Shown here: positions 1 through 6,457 of the stretch, in pieces
Position numbering within the stretch: position 1 is the stretch's first letter
How the letters are laid out: every line of letters begins with the position of its first letter
From: an uncultured Simplicispira sp.
Lineage (GTDB): Bacteria; Pseudomonadota; Gammaproteobacteria; Burkholderiales; Burkholderiaceae_C
Assembly (NCBI GenBank): GCA_903882725.1
Contig: CAIRYF010000390.1
Span: 1 to 8,428, forward strand
DNA length: 8,428 nt
Direction of reading: 5' to 3'
The notes under the pieces: model-generated
Told to the model about the DNA's origin: nothing
The model's database searches: none
Seen by the model: the letters and a program-made list of their open reading frames with translations, nothing else
Program-made: the position numbers and the translations under genes

Positions 1-1
1 C

Positions 2-73
2 GAGACGGATTTGTTGCTGCGCGACAGACCGCACCGAAAAAGTCAAAAAGAGAGTCAAAGAATATGCCACTGA
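2..73 (+). CDS. possible C-terminal tail of the upstream modification methyltransferase (partial)
   Basis: One + frame is open from the window edge to a TGA at 71-73 and would overlap the endonuclease start (ATG at 64) by 10 bases. PaeR7I/XhoI-type systems, as I recall them, carry the adenine methyltransferase directly upstream of the endonuclease in the same direction, so a methyltransferase end is expected here. The 23 visible residues are mostly charged and hold no diagnostic motif. A second + frame is also open through this stretch, until a TAA near 140. The assignment therefore rests on context only. Confidence 0.3.
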   Translation, partial: ETDLLLRDRPHRKSQKESQRICH

Positions 74-801
74 ATCTTTGCAACTACGACGACACCGCCC
101 GCAATGCAATCAAAGCATTTTGGCAAACGCGGGACGACGCTAAAAACAAACAAAAAGCATCTGGCAAGACTGACCAAGGCGAGCGCGCAGGCGTCACTGC
201 GGGCAAGAACATGGATGGTTTCTCGCGTCTTGCCATCGATTTGGTCAAGGCCAATGGGCTTGCGGATGCGCAGATTCACCAAAATCGCGCGGCGCTCACT
301 CTGCCGGGATTCTTCCGTCCGACCAAACTCTGGGATTTGCTGGTCATCGACAAAGGGCGTCTCATTGCCGCACTCGAATTCAAGAGCCATGTTGGCCCAT
401 CGTTTGGCAACAACTTCAACAACCGGGCAGAAGAGGCCATTGGCACCTCGCACGATCTTTCAACGGCCTACCGCGAAGGGGCATTCGGTGCGCAAGAGCG
501 CCCCTTTGTGGGGTGGCTTATGGTGGTAGAGGACGCGCCCGCTTCACGTGCGCCCGTCAGGGAAAAGTCGCCCCACTTCCCAGTCTTCCCTGATTTCGTC
601 GGTGCGTCCTACCTCCAACGCTACGACATCCTTTGCCAGAAGCTCGCAAAGGAGCAGCTCTATTCGGCAGCCGCCGTCATCGCCACGCCGCGCACGGCAG
701 CAGTCGATGGTGCGTATGTCGAACTTTCACCGATGACAGGTCTGCGCTCGTTTGTGGCGTCATTTGCTGGTCACATCGCGGTAGAAGCTGCAAGGCAGTA
801 G
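64..801 (+). CDS. PaeR7I/XhoI-family type II restriction endonuclease
   Basis: This 245-residue protein resembles the PaeR7I/XhoI restriction endonucleases, which cut at CTCGAG and are about 246 residues long, so it appears full length. A PD-(D/E)xK-type active site is visible: Asp91 in WDLLVID, then Glu105-Phe-Lys107 in AALEFKS. It is followed by the family-like stretch [17 protein letters not shown] (111-127). The N terminus is rich in Lys, Asp and Gln. The ATG at 64 is chosen because of the family length and a weak purine-rich AAGAGAG upstream. The frame stays open to the left edge, so a longer form cannot be excluded. Base composition looks less GC-rich than the cob genes, which fits horizontal acquisition. 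The gene converges on cobT and ends 56 bp from it. Cleavage specificity is inferred from family resemblance alone. Confidence 0.88.
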   Translation: MPLNLCNYDDTARNAIKAFWQTRDDAKNKQKASGKTDQGERAGVTAGKNMDGFSRLAIDLVKANGLADAQIHQNRAALTLPGFFRPTKLWDLLVIDKGRLIAALEFKSHVGPSFGNNFNNRAEEAIGTSHDLSTAYREGAFGAQERPFVGWLMVVEDAPASRAPVREKSPHFPVFPDFVGASYLQRYDILCQKLAKEQLYSAAAVIATPRTAAVDGAYVELSPMTGLRSFVASFAGHIAVEAARQ

Positions 802-810
802 AAAAAACCA

Positions 811-848
811 GCAACAGCCCGCCGCGCACCCAGTGCGCGGGCTGCAGC
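811..848 (-). terminator. hairpin between the convergent endonuclease and cobT genes
   Basis: A GC-rich imperfect stem pairs CAGCCCGC (815-822) and GCAC (826-829) with GTGC (833-836) and GCGGGCTG (837-844). It has a three-base bulge at 823-825 and a CCA loop. On the - strand it follows the cobT stop and is followed, after seven bases, by a run of six T (opposite 802-807). This suggests a terminator for the cob transcript, though the spacer before the T run is longer than usual. On the + strand there is no T run after the stem, so for the endonuclease transcript it would act at most as a 3'-stabilising hairpin. Confidence 0.45.
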
Positions 849-857
849 CGCATCACA

Positions 858-1949
858 TCACTGGGCCTGCGTCGCCACCCCCGCCGCCTCAAAACTGGCC
901 ATCTCGCGCAGGATGGCGCAGGCCGATTGCAACAGCGGCCACGCCAGCGCCGCGCCTGAGCCTTCGCCCAAGCGCAGGCCCAAGTTCAGCAGCGGCTGGG
1001 CTTGCAAGTGCGCCAGCATCAGCGCGTGGCCCGGTTCAGCCGAGCCGTGAGTGAAAACGCAGCGCTGCAATACGTGCGGCTGCAAGCGCGCGGCCACCAG
1101 CACGGCGGCGCTGGTGATGAAACCGTCCACCACGATGACGCGCCGCTCTAGCGCCGCTTGCAGCACAGCGCCAGTCAGGGCAGCGACTTCAAAGCCGCCC
1201 AAGGCAGCCAGCGCGTCCAGCGGTTCCACAGCGGCGGCGTTGGCGGCCAGCGCTTGGTTCAACACGGCGCGTTTGCGGGTGACGCCCGCCACGTCCAGCC
1301 CGGTGCCGGCCCCGGTGCAATCATCCAGCGACACGCCGCACAGCCGCGAGAGCAGCAGCGATGCCACCGAGGTGTTGCCAATGCCCATTTCGCCCAGCAA
1401 CAGCGCGTTGCCGGGCAGGCCGCGCACCACGTCGCGGCCAGTTTCTATGGCTTGCAGGCATTGCGCCATGCCCATCGCCGGGCCGACCGAGGCGTCTTGC
1501 GTACCAGGCGCGACTTTGCGCAGCAGCAGTTGTGGCTGGCCGGGCAGGCTGGCGCGCGGCGCAATGTCGCGGGCCACGCCGCAATCGACCACCGTCAATG
1601 CCAAACCATGCTGGCGCGCCAACACGCTGACCGCTGCGCCACCGGCCAAGAAGTTCTCGACCATTTGCCACGTCACATCACTCGGAAAGGCCGACACGCC
1701 CCGCGCAGCCAGCCCGTGGTCAGCGGCGCAGACCAGCATTTGCGGCTGCTCCAATTGCGGTGCTTCGCTGCCCAAAATGCAACCAATGCGCAGCGCCAGC
1801 CGCTCCATAGCGCCCAGTGCGCCCAGCGGTTTGGTTTTGTGGTCGATGCAATGCTGCAAGCGTGTGGCCAGCGCGGCATCGTGCAAATCGGCAATGGCGG
1901 GGATGACGGAGATGGCTGAAATATCAGAAATAGCGGTAACGAGGGTCAT
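858..1949 (-). CDS. cobT: nicotinate-nucleotide--dimethylbenzimidazole phosphoribosyltransferase
   Basis: CobT transfers phosphoribose from nicotinate mononucleotide to 5,6-dimethylbenzimidazole, giving alpha-ribazole phosphate for the lower ligand of cobalamin. It acts in the cytoplasm. The 363-residue product has the family landmarks in order: KPLGALG (40-46), CAADHGLA (74-81), GEMGIGNTS (186-194), CTGAGTGLD (211-219), GGFEVAALTG (251-260), VDGFITSAA (274-282), HGSAEPGH (301-308) and RLGEGSGAA (326-334), whose Glu329 fits the catalytic glutamate position. The ATG at 1949 lies 9 bp after the cobQ stop. A TTG at 1958 is an alternative that adds three residues. Neither has a clear ribosome site, so coupling to cobQ is likely. 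Residues 6-20 form a decayed three-residue repeat, noted separately. It is the last gene of the run; cobS does not follow. Confidence 0.95.
   Translation of the reverse strand: MTLVTAISDISAISVIPAIADLHDAALATRLQHCIDHKTKPLGALGAMERLALRIGCILGSEAPQLEQPQMLVCAADHGLAARGVSAFPSDVTWQMVENFLAGGAAVSVLARQHGLALTVVDCGVARDIAPRASLPGQPQLLLRKVAPGTQDASVGPAMGMAQCLQAIETGRDVVRGLPGNALLLGEMGIGNTSVASLLLSRLCGVSLDDCTGAGTGLDVAGVTRKRAVLNQALAANAAAVEPLDALAALGGFEVAALTGAVLQAALERRVIVVDGFITSAAVLVAARLQPHVLQRCVFTHGSAEPGHALMLAHLQAQPLLNLGLRLGEGSGAALAWPLLQSACAILREMASFEAAGVATQAQ
1890..1934 (-). repeat. degenerate 9-bp periodic repeat at the start of cobT
   Basis: Read on the - strand, five consecutive 9-base units (GCTATTTCT, GATATTTCA, GCCATCTCC, GTCATCCCC, GCCATTGCC) encode AIS-DIS-AIS-VIP-AIA, residues 6-20 of CobT. 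The central ATT/ATC codon is kept in every unit while the flanks vary. This looks like an old in-frame tandem expansion, although convergent hydrophobic composition could give a similar pattern. The conserved enzyme core begins after it. Confidence 0.5.
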
Positions 1950-1958
1950 AAAAAACAA

Positions 1959-3473
1959 TCAAGGTTGACAAGGCTGAATGAGGGAAGACAACACGCCGGG
2001 CGCAAAGTGCGCCTCCAGCGCGTCGGCCAAGCCATCAAAGACGTTGTCCAGCGTGCGCACCGGCGCGCCGCTGGTCGCGCCAAACAATGCTTGCAGCGCG
2101 GCAGGGTCTTCCAACAGGCCGTGCAAATACAGCCCCAGCACGTTGCCGCGCGTGTTTTGCCACGCCACGCCGGGCAACACCTCGCGGGCAACGTCGCCCT
2201 TGGCGGCCATGGCCGGGTGCTGTGCGGTCTGGCCGTGGTGAATTTCGTAACCGGACACCTGTACGCCCGACAGCTTTTGCCACGGGCCAGCGGCCAGTTC
2301 GGCAAAGCGCGCTGGGGTGTGGCGCACGGTTTTGGTCGGCTCAAACAGCGTCACCAGCGGCAGCAGGCCCAAACCGGGGCCGTTGCCGTCGATGCCTTCG
2401 GGGTCGATCAGCGCCTCACCCAGCATTTGCAGGCCGCCGCACACGCCCAGCACCGCGCCGCCTTGCGCGGCGTGGGCAGCAATGGCGCCGTCCAGCCCTT
2501 GCGTGCGCAACCAATGCAAATCAGACGCCGTGGCTTTGGATCCGGGCAGCACCACCCAGTCGGTCGGCTTGAGTCCCGCTAAATTTGCCGGGCTGCGCAC
2601 CCACAGCAGGCGCACACCGGGCAGGTTTTTCAGCGGCTGAAACTCGTCCAAGTTACTGATGCGCGGGTAGGCGATGACGGCCACCGTGGTGTGGACAACG
2701 CCAGCGCTGGCAACGCTGCTGCGCTCGTCAAACACGCCGTCTTCTTCGGGCAGGCCGTGCTGCCACCACATTGGGATGGTGGCCACGGTGGGTACACCGG
2801 TGAGGTCTTGCAGCATCTGCGGTGCCGGTGCCAGCAGGGCGGCGTCACCGCGAAATTTGTTCAATACAAAACCGGCAATCAGCGCGCGCTCCTCCTCGGG
2901 CAACAGCGCCCACGTGCCGTACAGGTGGGCAAAAGCGCCGCCCCGGTCGATGTCGGTCACCAGCAGGCAGCGCGCATTGGCATGGCGGGCCACGCGCATA
3001 TTGACAATGTCGCTGGCGTGCAGGTTGATCTCGGCGGGGGAGCCAGCGCCTTCGATCACCACCACGTCGTTGTCAAAGCGCAACGCGTCCAGCGCGGCGG
3101 CAATCTGCGGCCAGACCTTTTCGCTGCGGCCGCGCCAAGGCATGGCCGTGAGTTCGGCGCTGACTTGGCCCATCAGCACCACTTGGCTGTGGGTGTCGGC
3201 CTCGGGCTTGAGCAAGAGCGGGTTCATGCGCACCTCGGGCACGGCGCGGGCGGCCAGCGCTTGGAAATACTGCGCGCTGCCGATTTCGCCCATCACGTTG
3301 CCGGGGCCGGGCACGACGCGGGCGTTGTTGCTCATGTTTTGCGCTTTGAAGGGCGCGACTTTCAAGCCCTGGCGCGCGTAGTAGCGGCACAGCGCCGTGG
3401 TCAGCCAACTTTTTCCAGCACCGCTGGTGGTGCCGAGCACCATAACGGCAGCAGCTTTGGGTTTTGGGGTCAT
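1959..3473 (-). CDS. cobQ: cobyric acid synthase (glutamine-hydrolysing)
   Basis: CobQ (CbiP) amidates the b, d, e and g side chains of adenosylcobyrinic acid a,c-diamide, using glutamine and ATP, to give adenosylcobyric acid. The 504-residue length is normal for the family. The N-terminal dethiobiotin-synthetase-like domain shows the P-loop GTTSGAGKS (14-22), KAQNMSNN (43-50), EGAGSPAE (141-148) and VTDIDRGGAF (172-181). The C-terminal class I glutamine amidotransferase domain shows VLPGSKAT (308-315), the nucleophile Cys345 in GVCGGLQMLG, GYEIHHG (408-414) and His451 in GLYLHG. The ATG at 3473 follows the TGA of the upstream acetyltransferase toxin with a single base between them (TGA-T-ATG). 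I see no good ribosome site before it, which points to translational coupling with the toxin gene. It is followed by cobT. Confidence 0.96.
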   Translation of the reverse strand: MTPKPKAAAVMVLGTTSGAGKSWLTTALCRYYARQGLKVAPFKAQNMSNNARVVPGPGNVMGEIGSAQYFQALAARAVPEVRMNPLLLKPEADTHSQVVLMGQVSAELTAMPWRGRSEKVWPQIAAALDALRFDNDVVVIEGAGSPAEINLHASDIVNMRVARHANARCLLVTDIDRGGAFAHLYGTWALLPEEERALIAGFVLNKFRGDAALLAPAPQMLQDLTGVPTVATIPMWWQHGLPEEDGVFDERSSVASAGVVHTTVAVIAYPRISNLDEFQPLKNLPGVRLLWVRSPANLAGLKPTDWVVLPGSKATASDLHWLRTQGLDGAIAAHAAQGGAVLGVCGGLQMLGEALIDPEGIDGNGPGLGLLPLVTLFEPTKTVRHTPARFAELAAGPWQKLSGVQVSGYEIHHGQTAQHPAMAAKGDVAREVLPGVAWQNTRGNVLGLYLHGLLEDPAALQALFGATSGAPVRTLDNVFDGLADALEAHFAPGVLSSLIQPCQP

Positions 3474-3474
3474 A

Positions 3475-4005
3475 TCAGATTTTTTTCGGAGGCGCGCTTG
3501 GCTGGGCTTGGTTCAGCACACTCAGCGGCAGGTACAGGCACAGCGTATCGTCCAGCATGGGCGTAAAACCCATCGCTTGGTAGTAGCGCTGGACTTTGGC
3601 GTTTTTGGCGTCCACCACCACAGCGTACAGGCCAATGTTTTTTGAAAACTCCAGCGCCAACTGCAAAACAAAAGACAGCAGTTGCCGCCCGGTACCCTGC
3701 CCTTGCGCCCTGCGATCTACGGCCAGCCGGCCGATGCGCAATATCGGGGCCGGGTAACGCGGCAACTTCAAACCGGTGGGCAGGCGCTGCGTTTGCACCT
3801 GTCCGGCGCTCAGGGTGATAAAGCCGATGACGCTGACGCCATCAGCGCCCAGCGCTACATAGGTTTTGCCAAAACCTTTGCGGCCCAACTGACCAGCTTG
3901 GCGCTGCAAAAAATCGTTGAGCTCAGGCTCGCCACAATCAAAGCCTTGGCGCTGGTGCTGCGCCGCCAGCAACTCCATCGCCACCACAGAAACAGGCCCC
4001 GACAT
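3475..4005 (-). CDS. GNAT acetyltransferase toxin, TacT/AtaT-like
   Basis: This 176-residue GNAT-fold protein matches the toxin half of DUF1778-GNAT toxin-antitoxin systems. Known members block translation by acetylating the amino group of charged tRNAs. Visible features are the family N-terminal signature GFDCGEPELNDFL (21-33), the central strand RIGRLAVDRRAQGQGTGRQLL (90-110) with the acetyl-CoA loop QGQGTG (101-106), and the C-terminal KVQRYYQAMGF (137-147). Tyr141 or Tyr142 is the likely catalytic tyrosine by family analogy. The ATG at 4005 abuts the antitoxin TGA directly. A second Met at residue 10 is an alternative start. The Ala/Pro/Lys-rich tail (166-176) is probably disordered. The pair sits inside the cobalamin cluster, immediately before cobQ. 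All landmarks are intact, so the toxin is probably active. The target tRNA cannot be read from sequence. Confidence 0.9.
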   Translation of the reverse strand: MSGPVSVVAMELLAAQHQRQGFDCGEPELNDFLQRQAGQLGRKGFGKTYVALGADGVSVIGFITLSAGQVQTQRLPTGLKLPRYPAPILRIGRLAVDRRAQGQGTGRQLLSFVLQLALEFSKNIGLYAVVVDAKNAKVQRYYQAMGFTPMLDDTLCLYLPLSVLNQAQPSAPPKKI

Positions 4006-4284
4006 TCAGCGACCAGCCCGCAAGGCCATCAGGTCGATGAGCCCCTGCGTGGGCGGCGCGGGATGCTCGCAGGCGTCAATAAAAGCCTCAAACGCCTCTT
4101 GCGACAGCAGCAAGGTGTCTTTATCGGTAACGATGCGCCGCGCCGCCTCATAAGCGTTTTGCAGCATGAAGCTCGACACCGTCGAACCCATGATGGCGGC
4201 GGCGCGCTCGATCAGCGCTTTGGCCTCGGGGCTGGTGCGCAGGTTGATGCGGGCCGATTCGGTGCGGGGAAGGGCAGAAGACAT
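4006..4284 (-). CDS. DUF1778 (TacA-like) ribbon-helix-helix antitoxin
   Basis: This 92-residue protein resembles DUF1778 antitoxins. Residues 10-48 form a ribbon-helix-helix-like DNA-binding part: the strand SARINLRTSPEAK, then helices through ERAAAIMGSTVSSFMLQNAYEAARR. The acidic and hydrophobic C terminus, LSQEAFEAFIDACEHPAPP (60-78) followed by LIDLMALRAGR, fits the toxin-wrapping tail of the family. The ATG at 4284 is chosen over the longer open frame because it has a strong AGGAG (4292-4296 on the opposite strand) seven bases upstream and because family members begin just before this motif. The gene ends exactly where the toxin ATG begins. A palindrome overlapping a -10-like box upstream suggests autoregulation by the antitoxin or the complex, as is usual in this family. 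Confidence 0.9.
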   Translation of the reverse strand: MSSALPRTESARINLRTSPEAKALIERAAAIMGSTVSSFMLQNAYEAARRIVTDKDTLLLSQEAFEAFIDACEHPAPPTQGLIDLMALRAGR

Positions 4285-4293
4285 GGAAAAACT

Positions 4294-4320
4294 CCTAAAA
4301 CGCCTAAAACACCAAAATTG
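4294..4320. repeat. 9-bp tandem repeat in the antitoxin leader
   Basis: Two near-identical 9-base units, CCTAAAACG (4294-4302) and CCTAAAACA (4303-4311), are followed by a diverged third, CCAAAATTG (4312-4320). The array starts just upstream of the antitoxin ribosome site and runs into the -10 region, so a change in copy number would alter promoter-to-start spacing. Confidence 0.55.
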
Positions 4321-4345
4321 TACGTCAATATGACGCACGAGCCAC
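4317..4345 (-). promoter_or_regulatory. candidate TA promoter with overlapping palindromic operator
   Basis: The palindrome GTaCGTCA-ATA-TGACGcAC spans 4320-4338: perfect five-base inner arms, one mismatched pair, then two more matching pairs. On the - strand it overlaps TACAAT (4322 to 4317), a good -10 box. The hexamer at a 17-base spacing, GTGGCT (4345 to 4340), is only a weak -35. Transcription would begin near 4310 and give a short leader before the antitoxin ATG at 4284. A ribbon-helix-helix protein bound here would cover the promoter spacer. The palindrome is seen directly; operator function is inferred from the family. Confidence 0.5.
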
Positions 4346-4349
4346 CGCC

Positions 4350-4378
4350 GCCACGCCATTCGCCACGCCATTCGCCAC
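4350..4378. repeat. 12-bp tandem repeat between patatin and antitoxin
   Basis: The unit GCCACGCCATTC occurs perfectly twice (4350-4361 and 4362-4373) and is followed by a partial third copy, GCCAC (4374-4378). It lies directly after the patatin stop (4389, - strand) and upstream of the weak -35 of the TA promoter. I see no terminator here. Confidence 0.65.
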
Positions 4379-4388
4379 ACCGCCCGCA

Positions 4389-5312
4389 TCATTCCAACAA
4401 CCCGCGAATCATCGGCAGCGCCAGCTCAGTAGCGCGCTCGCCTTCATCAATGGCGATGCCACCCCGGTGAAAATCCATAGCACCAATGTCAGTCAGGCGC
4501 GGACGGATCATGGCGTCGGCGGGCTCACCCGCCAGGCGGCTTTGCGTGATGCGCACTTGCATGATGTTCAGGCTGGCGCTCATCACGCCAAACATCGAGG
4601 GCAGGCCAGCGCTCTTGGGCGTGCTGCCAAAAGGCCACAGGCGCGATAGCAACGCTTCCAATCGGCCACTGTGCGTCAGGGCGGTGGCCTGCTTAACCAA
4701 CTCAGTCTCCTTGTGGGCCAGTGCCTGCATTCGACTCAACGGACTTCGGCGCGTGATCAGCTCCCAGTTCAAATCGACGGCAATCACAATGTCAGCACCC
4801 ATCGCCCGGCACAGCGACACCGGCACTGGGTTGACCAAACCACCGTCCACCAGCAAACGCCCATCCCGCACCGCCGGGGTAAACACGCCGGGCAACGCAA
4901 TCGAGGCACGCACCGCATCAATCACTGAGCCACTGCGCAACCACACTTCGCGCCCGCTGGCCAAGTCGGTGGCGACGCAGCCAAAGGCTTTGGGCAATTG
5001 CTCAATGCCCGGGTCGGCGTATTGCGAGCGAAAAAATTGGGTCAACTTGCCCCCCGCTATCAGCCCACCGCCCATCTTCCAGTCCAGCAGCCTGACCACC
5101 GCCTGCCACTTCAGGCCACGCACCCAGGGCTCTAGCCGCTCGTGCTCGCCAGCAGCGTAGGCAGCGCCGACCAGCGCACCAATCGACGTGCCACAAACGA
5201 TGTCGGGCACTATGCCAGCGCGCTCCAACGCCCGAATCACGCCAATGTGCGACCAGCCACGCGCCGATCCACTGCCCAGTGCCAAGCCAATGCGGGGGGG
5301 TTTGTGTTCCAA
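4389..5312 (-). CDS. patatin-like phospholipase, RssA type
   Basis: This 307-residue patatin-domain protein belongs to the RssA-like bacterial group, predicted serine lipid acyl hydrolases with a Ser-Asp dyad. Visible features are the oxyanion-hole loop GSGSARGWSHIG (13-24), the nucleophile Ser43 in GTSIG (41-45), ASIALPGVF (136-144) and the catalytic Asp156 in DGGLVNPVP (156-164). There is no signal peptide, so it is probably cytoplasmic. The start is set at TTG 5312 because a strong AGGAGA (5319-5324, opposite strand) lies six bases upstream and the patatin fold begins at once. The open frame continues upstream to a GTG at 5390, but that part is short tandem repeat. It has no known cobalamin role and splits the cob run between cobC and the TA pair. 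Its substrate is unknown. Confidence 0.9.
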   Translation of the reverse strand: MEHKPPRIGLALGSGSARGWSHIGVIRALERAGIVPDIVCGTSIGALVGAAYAAGEHERLEPWVRGLKWQAVVRLLDWKMGGGLIAGGKLTQFFRSQYADPGIEQLPKAFGCVATDLASGREVWLRSGSVIDAVRASIALPGVFTPAVRDGRLLVDGGLVNPVPVSLCRAMGADIVIAVDLNWELITRRSPLSRMQALAHKETELVKQATALTHSGRLEALLSRLWPFGSTPKSAGLPSMFGVMSASLNIMQVRITQSRLAGEPADAMIRPRLTDIGAMDFHRGGIAIDEGERATELALPMIRGLLE

Positions 5313-5318
5313 AAGAAG

Positions 5319-5324
5319 TCTCCT
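5319..5324 (-). promoter_or_regulatory. ribosome binding site setting a TTG start for the patatin gene
   Basis: On the - strand AGGAGA is followed by the six-base spacer CTTCTT and then TTG GAA. This is the best Shine-Dalgarno match near any start in the window and argues for the TTG at 5312 over the upstream GTG at 5390. Confidence 0.75.
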
Positions 5325-5358
5325 GCGAGGGGGGCGTAAGAAATGGCAGCGGCAATAC

Positions 5359-5382
5359 CCAGAAAGCCAGAAAGCCAGAAAG
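5359..5382. repeat. 8-bp tandem repeat upstream of the patatin gene
   Basis: CCAGAAAG is repeated perfectly three times. It lies in the 131-bp gap between the cobC stop and the patatin TTG. The next bases upstream (5392-5414) contain AGCTGTTTT-like units in near-tandem, with a small AGCTG/CAGCT inverted repeat. Because eight is not a multiple of three, gain or loss of a unit would shift the frame of any patatin form beginning at the GTG at 5390. Confidence 0.65.
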
Positions 5383-5443
5383 CGCCGCACAAGCTGTTTT
5401 TAGCTGTTTTCAGCTCCTGAATTTACCGCGTGTGGCGACGGAC

Positions 5444-6457
5444 TCAGCCGCCTCGCCAGGCACGCCGCAGTGCCGCCTGCGCTGCTGGCGACAAAACGCC
5501 CAAGCGCACCACGCCAGGCAGGCCAAACGAGGTGCAGTCGCGCAGTTGGATGCCGCGCTGTTCGCGCAGCGCAAGCAATGACACTGGCAACGGCACCGGC
5601 AGCCGGGCACAAAAGTAGTTGGCTTGGCTGGCGGGCAGCACCGTCCAGCCGAGGTCTTGGCACAGCGCTTGTTGCTGGGCTTTCCAGTCGCGCAGCACCG
5701 GTAGGCAGTCGGCCAGCCAGCGCTGGGTGGAGCCAGCAGTCCAGCTGCACAGCATGGCCACGCCGTGCGCACCGACCGGCCAGGACGGTGCCAGGGCGTT
5801 CAGCGCCGCCACGTCAACCTCTGCACCAGATGGGGCAATGGCGTAGGCGGCGCGCACGCCGGTCAAGCCGAGCGCTTTGTTGGGTGTCCACAGTTGCCAG
5901 GCGCTGGAGTTGATGGCGGTATCAAACGACTGAAATGCACTGCCGGTGTGCAGGCGCAGTGGCCGATAGGCGCAGTCGAGTACGCGCACCGGGGCAAAGG
6001 CGGCTGGCGCTGCGCTCAACCACGCCGCCAGCGCTGGGTCAGCACCGCCCAGTGGGCTGGATGGCTCGCACGCCCAGTGCAGGCCAGCGCTGTGCCAGCC
6101 AGCGTCCGCCGGGCGCAGCAACTGCAAGCTGCGTGCCTGCGCGGCTTGGGCGTAGTCGCCGTAGCTGTGTGCGGGCAAAGCTATGGCGCAAGCGCCTTGC
6201 TGCGCAGCCCATGCGGTGATGCGGTGGATAAATTCACTGGCGCTGGCGGCCAGCACAATGCGCTCGGGCGTGACAAAGTGCAAGGCGGCCAGCTCGGCGC
6301 GCAGTGCGGTGTAGGCCGGGTCGGGGTAGCGCGTGGCGTCGGCCTGTTGCACAGCAGCGAGCGTTTGCGGGCACGGGCCGCAGGCGTTGCTGTTGGTGGA
6401 AAAGTCGTGCTGCGCTGCGCCACGTGCATCCGGTCCGCCGTGTACCGCATTAAGCAC
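5444..6457 (-). CDS. cobC: threonine-phosphate decarboxylase-type aminotransferase-fold enzyme
   Basis: This is a PLP-dependent, fold-type I protein of the HisC/CobC family (the Salmonella homologue is called CobD). The family decarboxylates L-threonine phosphate to (R)-1-amino-2-propanol phosphate, the arm joining the corrin ring to the lower ligand. The 337-residue length fits. Features are DFSTNSNACGP (18-28), the cofactor phosphate loop region ASASEFIHRI (71-80), Asp161 and Tyr164 in DCAY, the Schiff-base Lys194 in TPNKALGLTG, and RDCTSFGLPGVVRLGV (306-321) with substrate-carboxylate Arg318. It starts at GTG 6457, overlapping the end of cobD by eight bases. GGTGG seven bases upstream serves as the ribosome site. 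Tight coupling to cobD supports the cobalamin role over histidinol-phosphate aminotransferase. Confidence 0.92.
   Translation of the reverse strand: MLNAVHGGPDARGAAQHDFSTNSNACGPCPQTLAAVQQADATRYPDPAYTALRAELAALHFVTPERIVLAASASEFIHRITAWAAQQGACAIALPAHSYGDYAQAAQARSLQLLRPADAGWHSAGLHWACEPSSPLGGADPALAAWLSAAPAAFAPVRVLDCAYRPLRLHTGSAFQSFDTAINSSAWQLWTPNKALGLTGVRAAYAIAPSGAEVDVAALNALAPSWPVGAHGVAMLCSWTAGSTQRWLADCLPVLRDWKAQQQALCQDLGWTVLPASQANYFCARLPVPLPVSLLALREQRGIQLRDCTSFGLPGVVRLGVLSPAAQAALRRAWRGG

Noticed and set aside
802..857. Remnant gene or att site between the restriction gene and cobT
   Set aside because: The gap is only 56 bp and is mostly explained by the hairpin. I see no direct repeat pair or tRNA end that would mark an integration site.
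1051..1968. Long + strand open frame (305 codons) opposite cobT
   Set aside because: Antisense shadow of cobT. Ser/Ala/Arg-rich translation without motifs; the - strand is clearly CobT.
2691..3566. Long + strand open frame (291 codons) opposite cobQ
   Set aside because: It is the antisense shadow of cobQ in GC-rich DNA. Its translation is low-complexity (Gly, His, Arg, Ala) with no recognisable domain, while the opposite strand carries all CobQ motifs.
4285..4392. N-terminal extension of the antitoxin starting at 4392
   Set aside because: The added residues are coded by the 12-bp and 9-bp repeats and the putative promoter. The strong AGGAG before the ATG at 4284 and the family start point favour the 92-residue form.
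5313..5390. N-terminal extension of the patatin from GTG 5390
   Set aside because: It is coded largely by the 8-bp repeat, lacks a good ribosome site and lies outside the patatin fold. The TTG at 5312 has AGGAGA at proper spacing.
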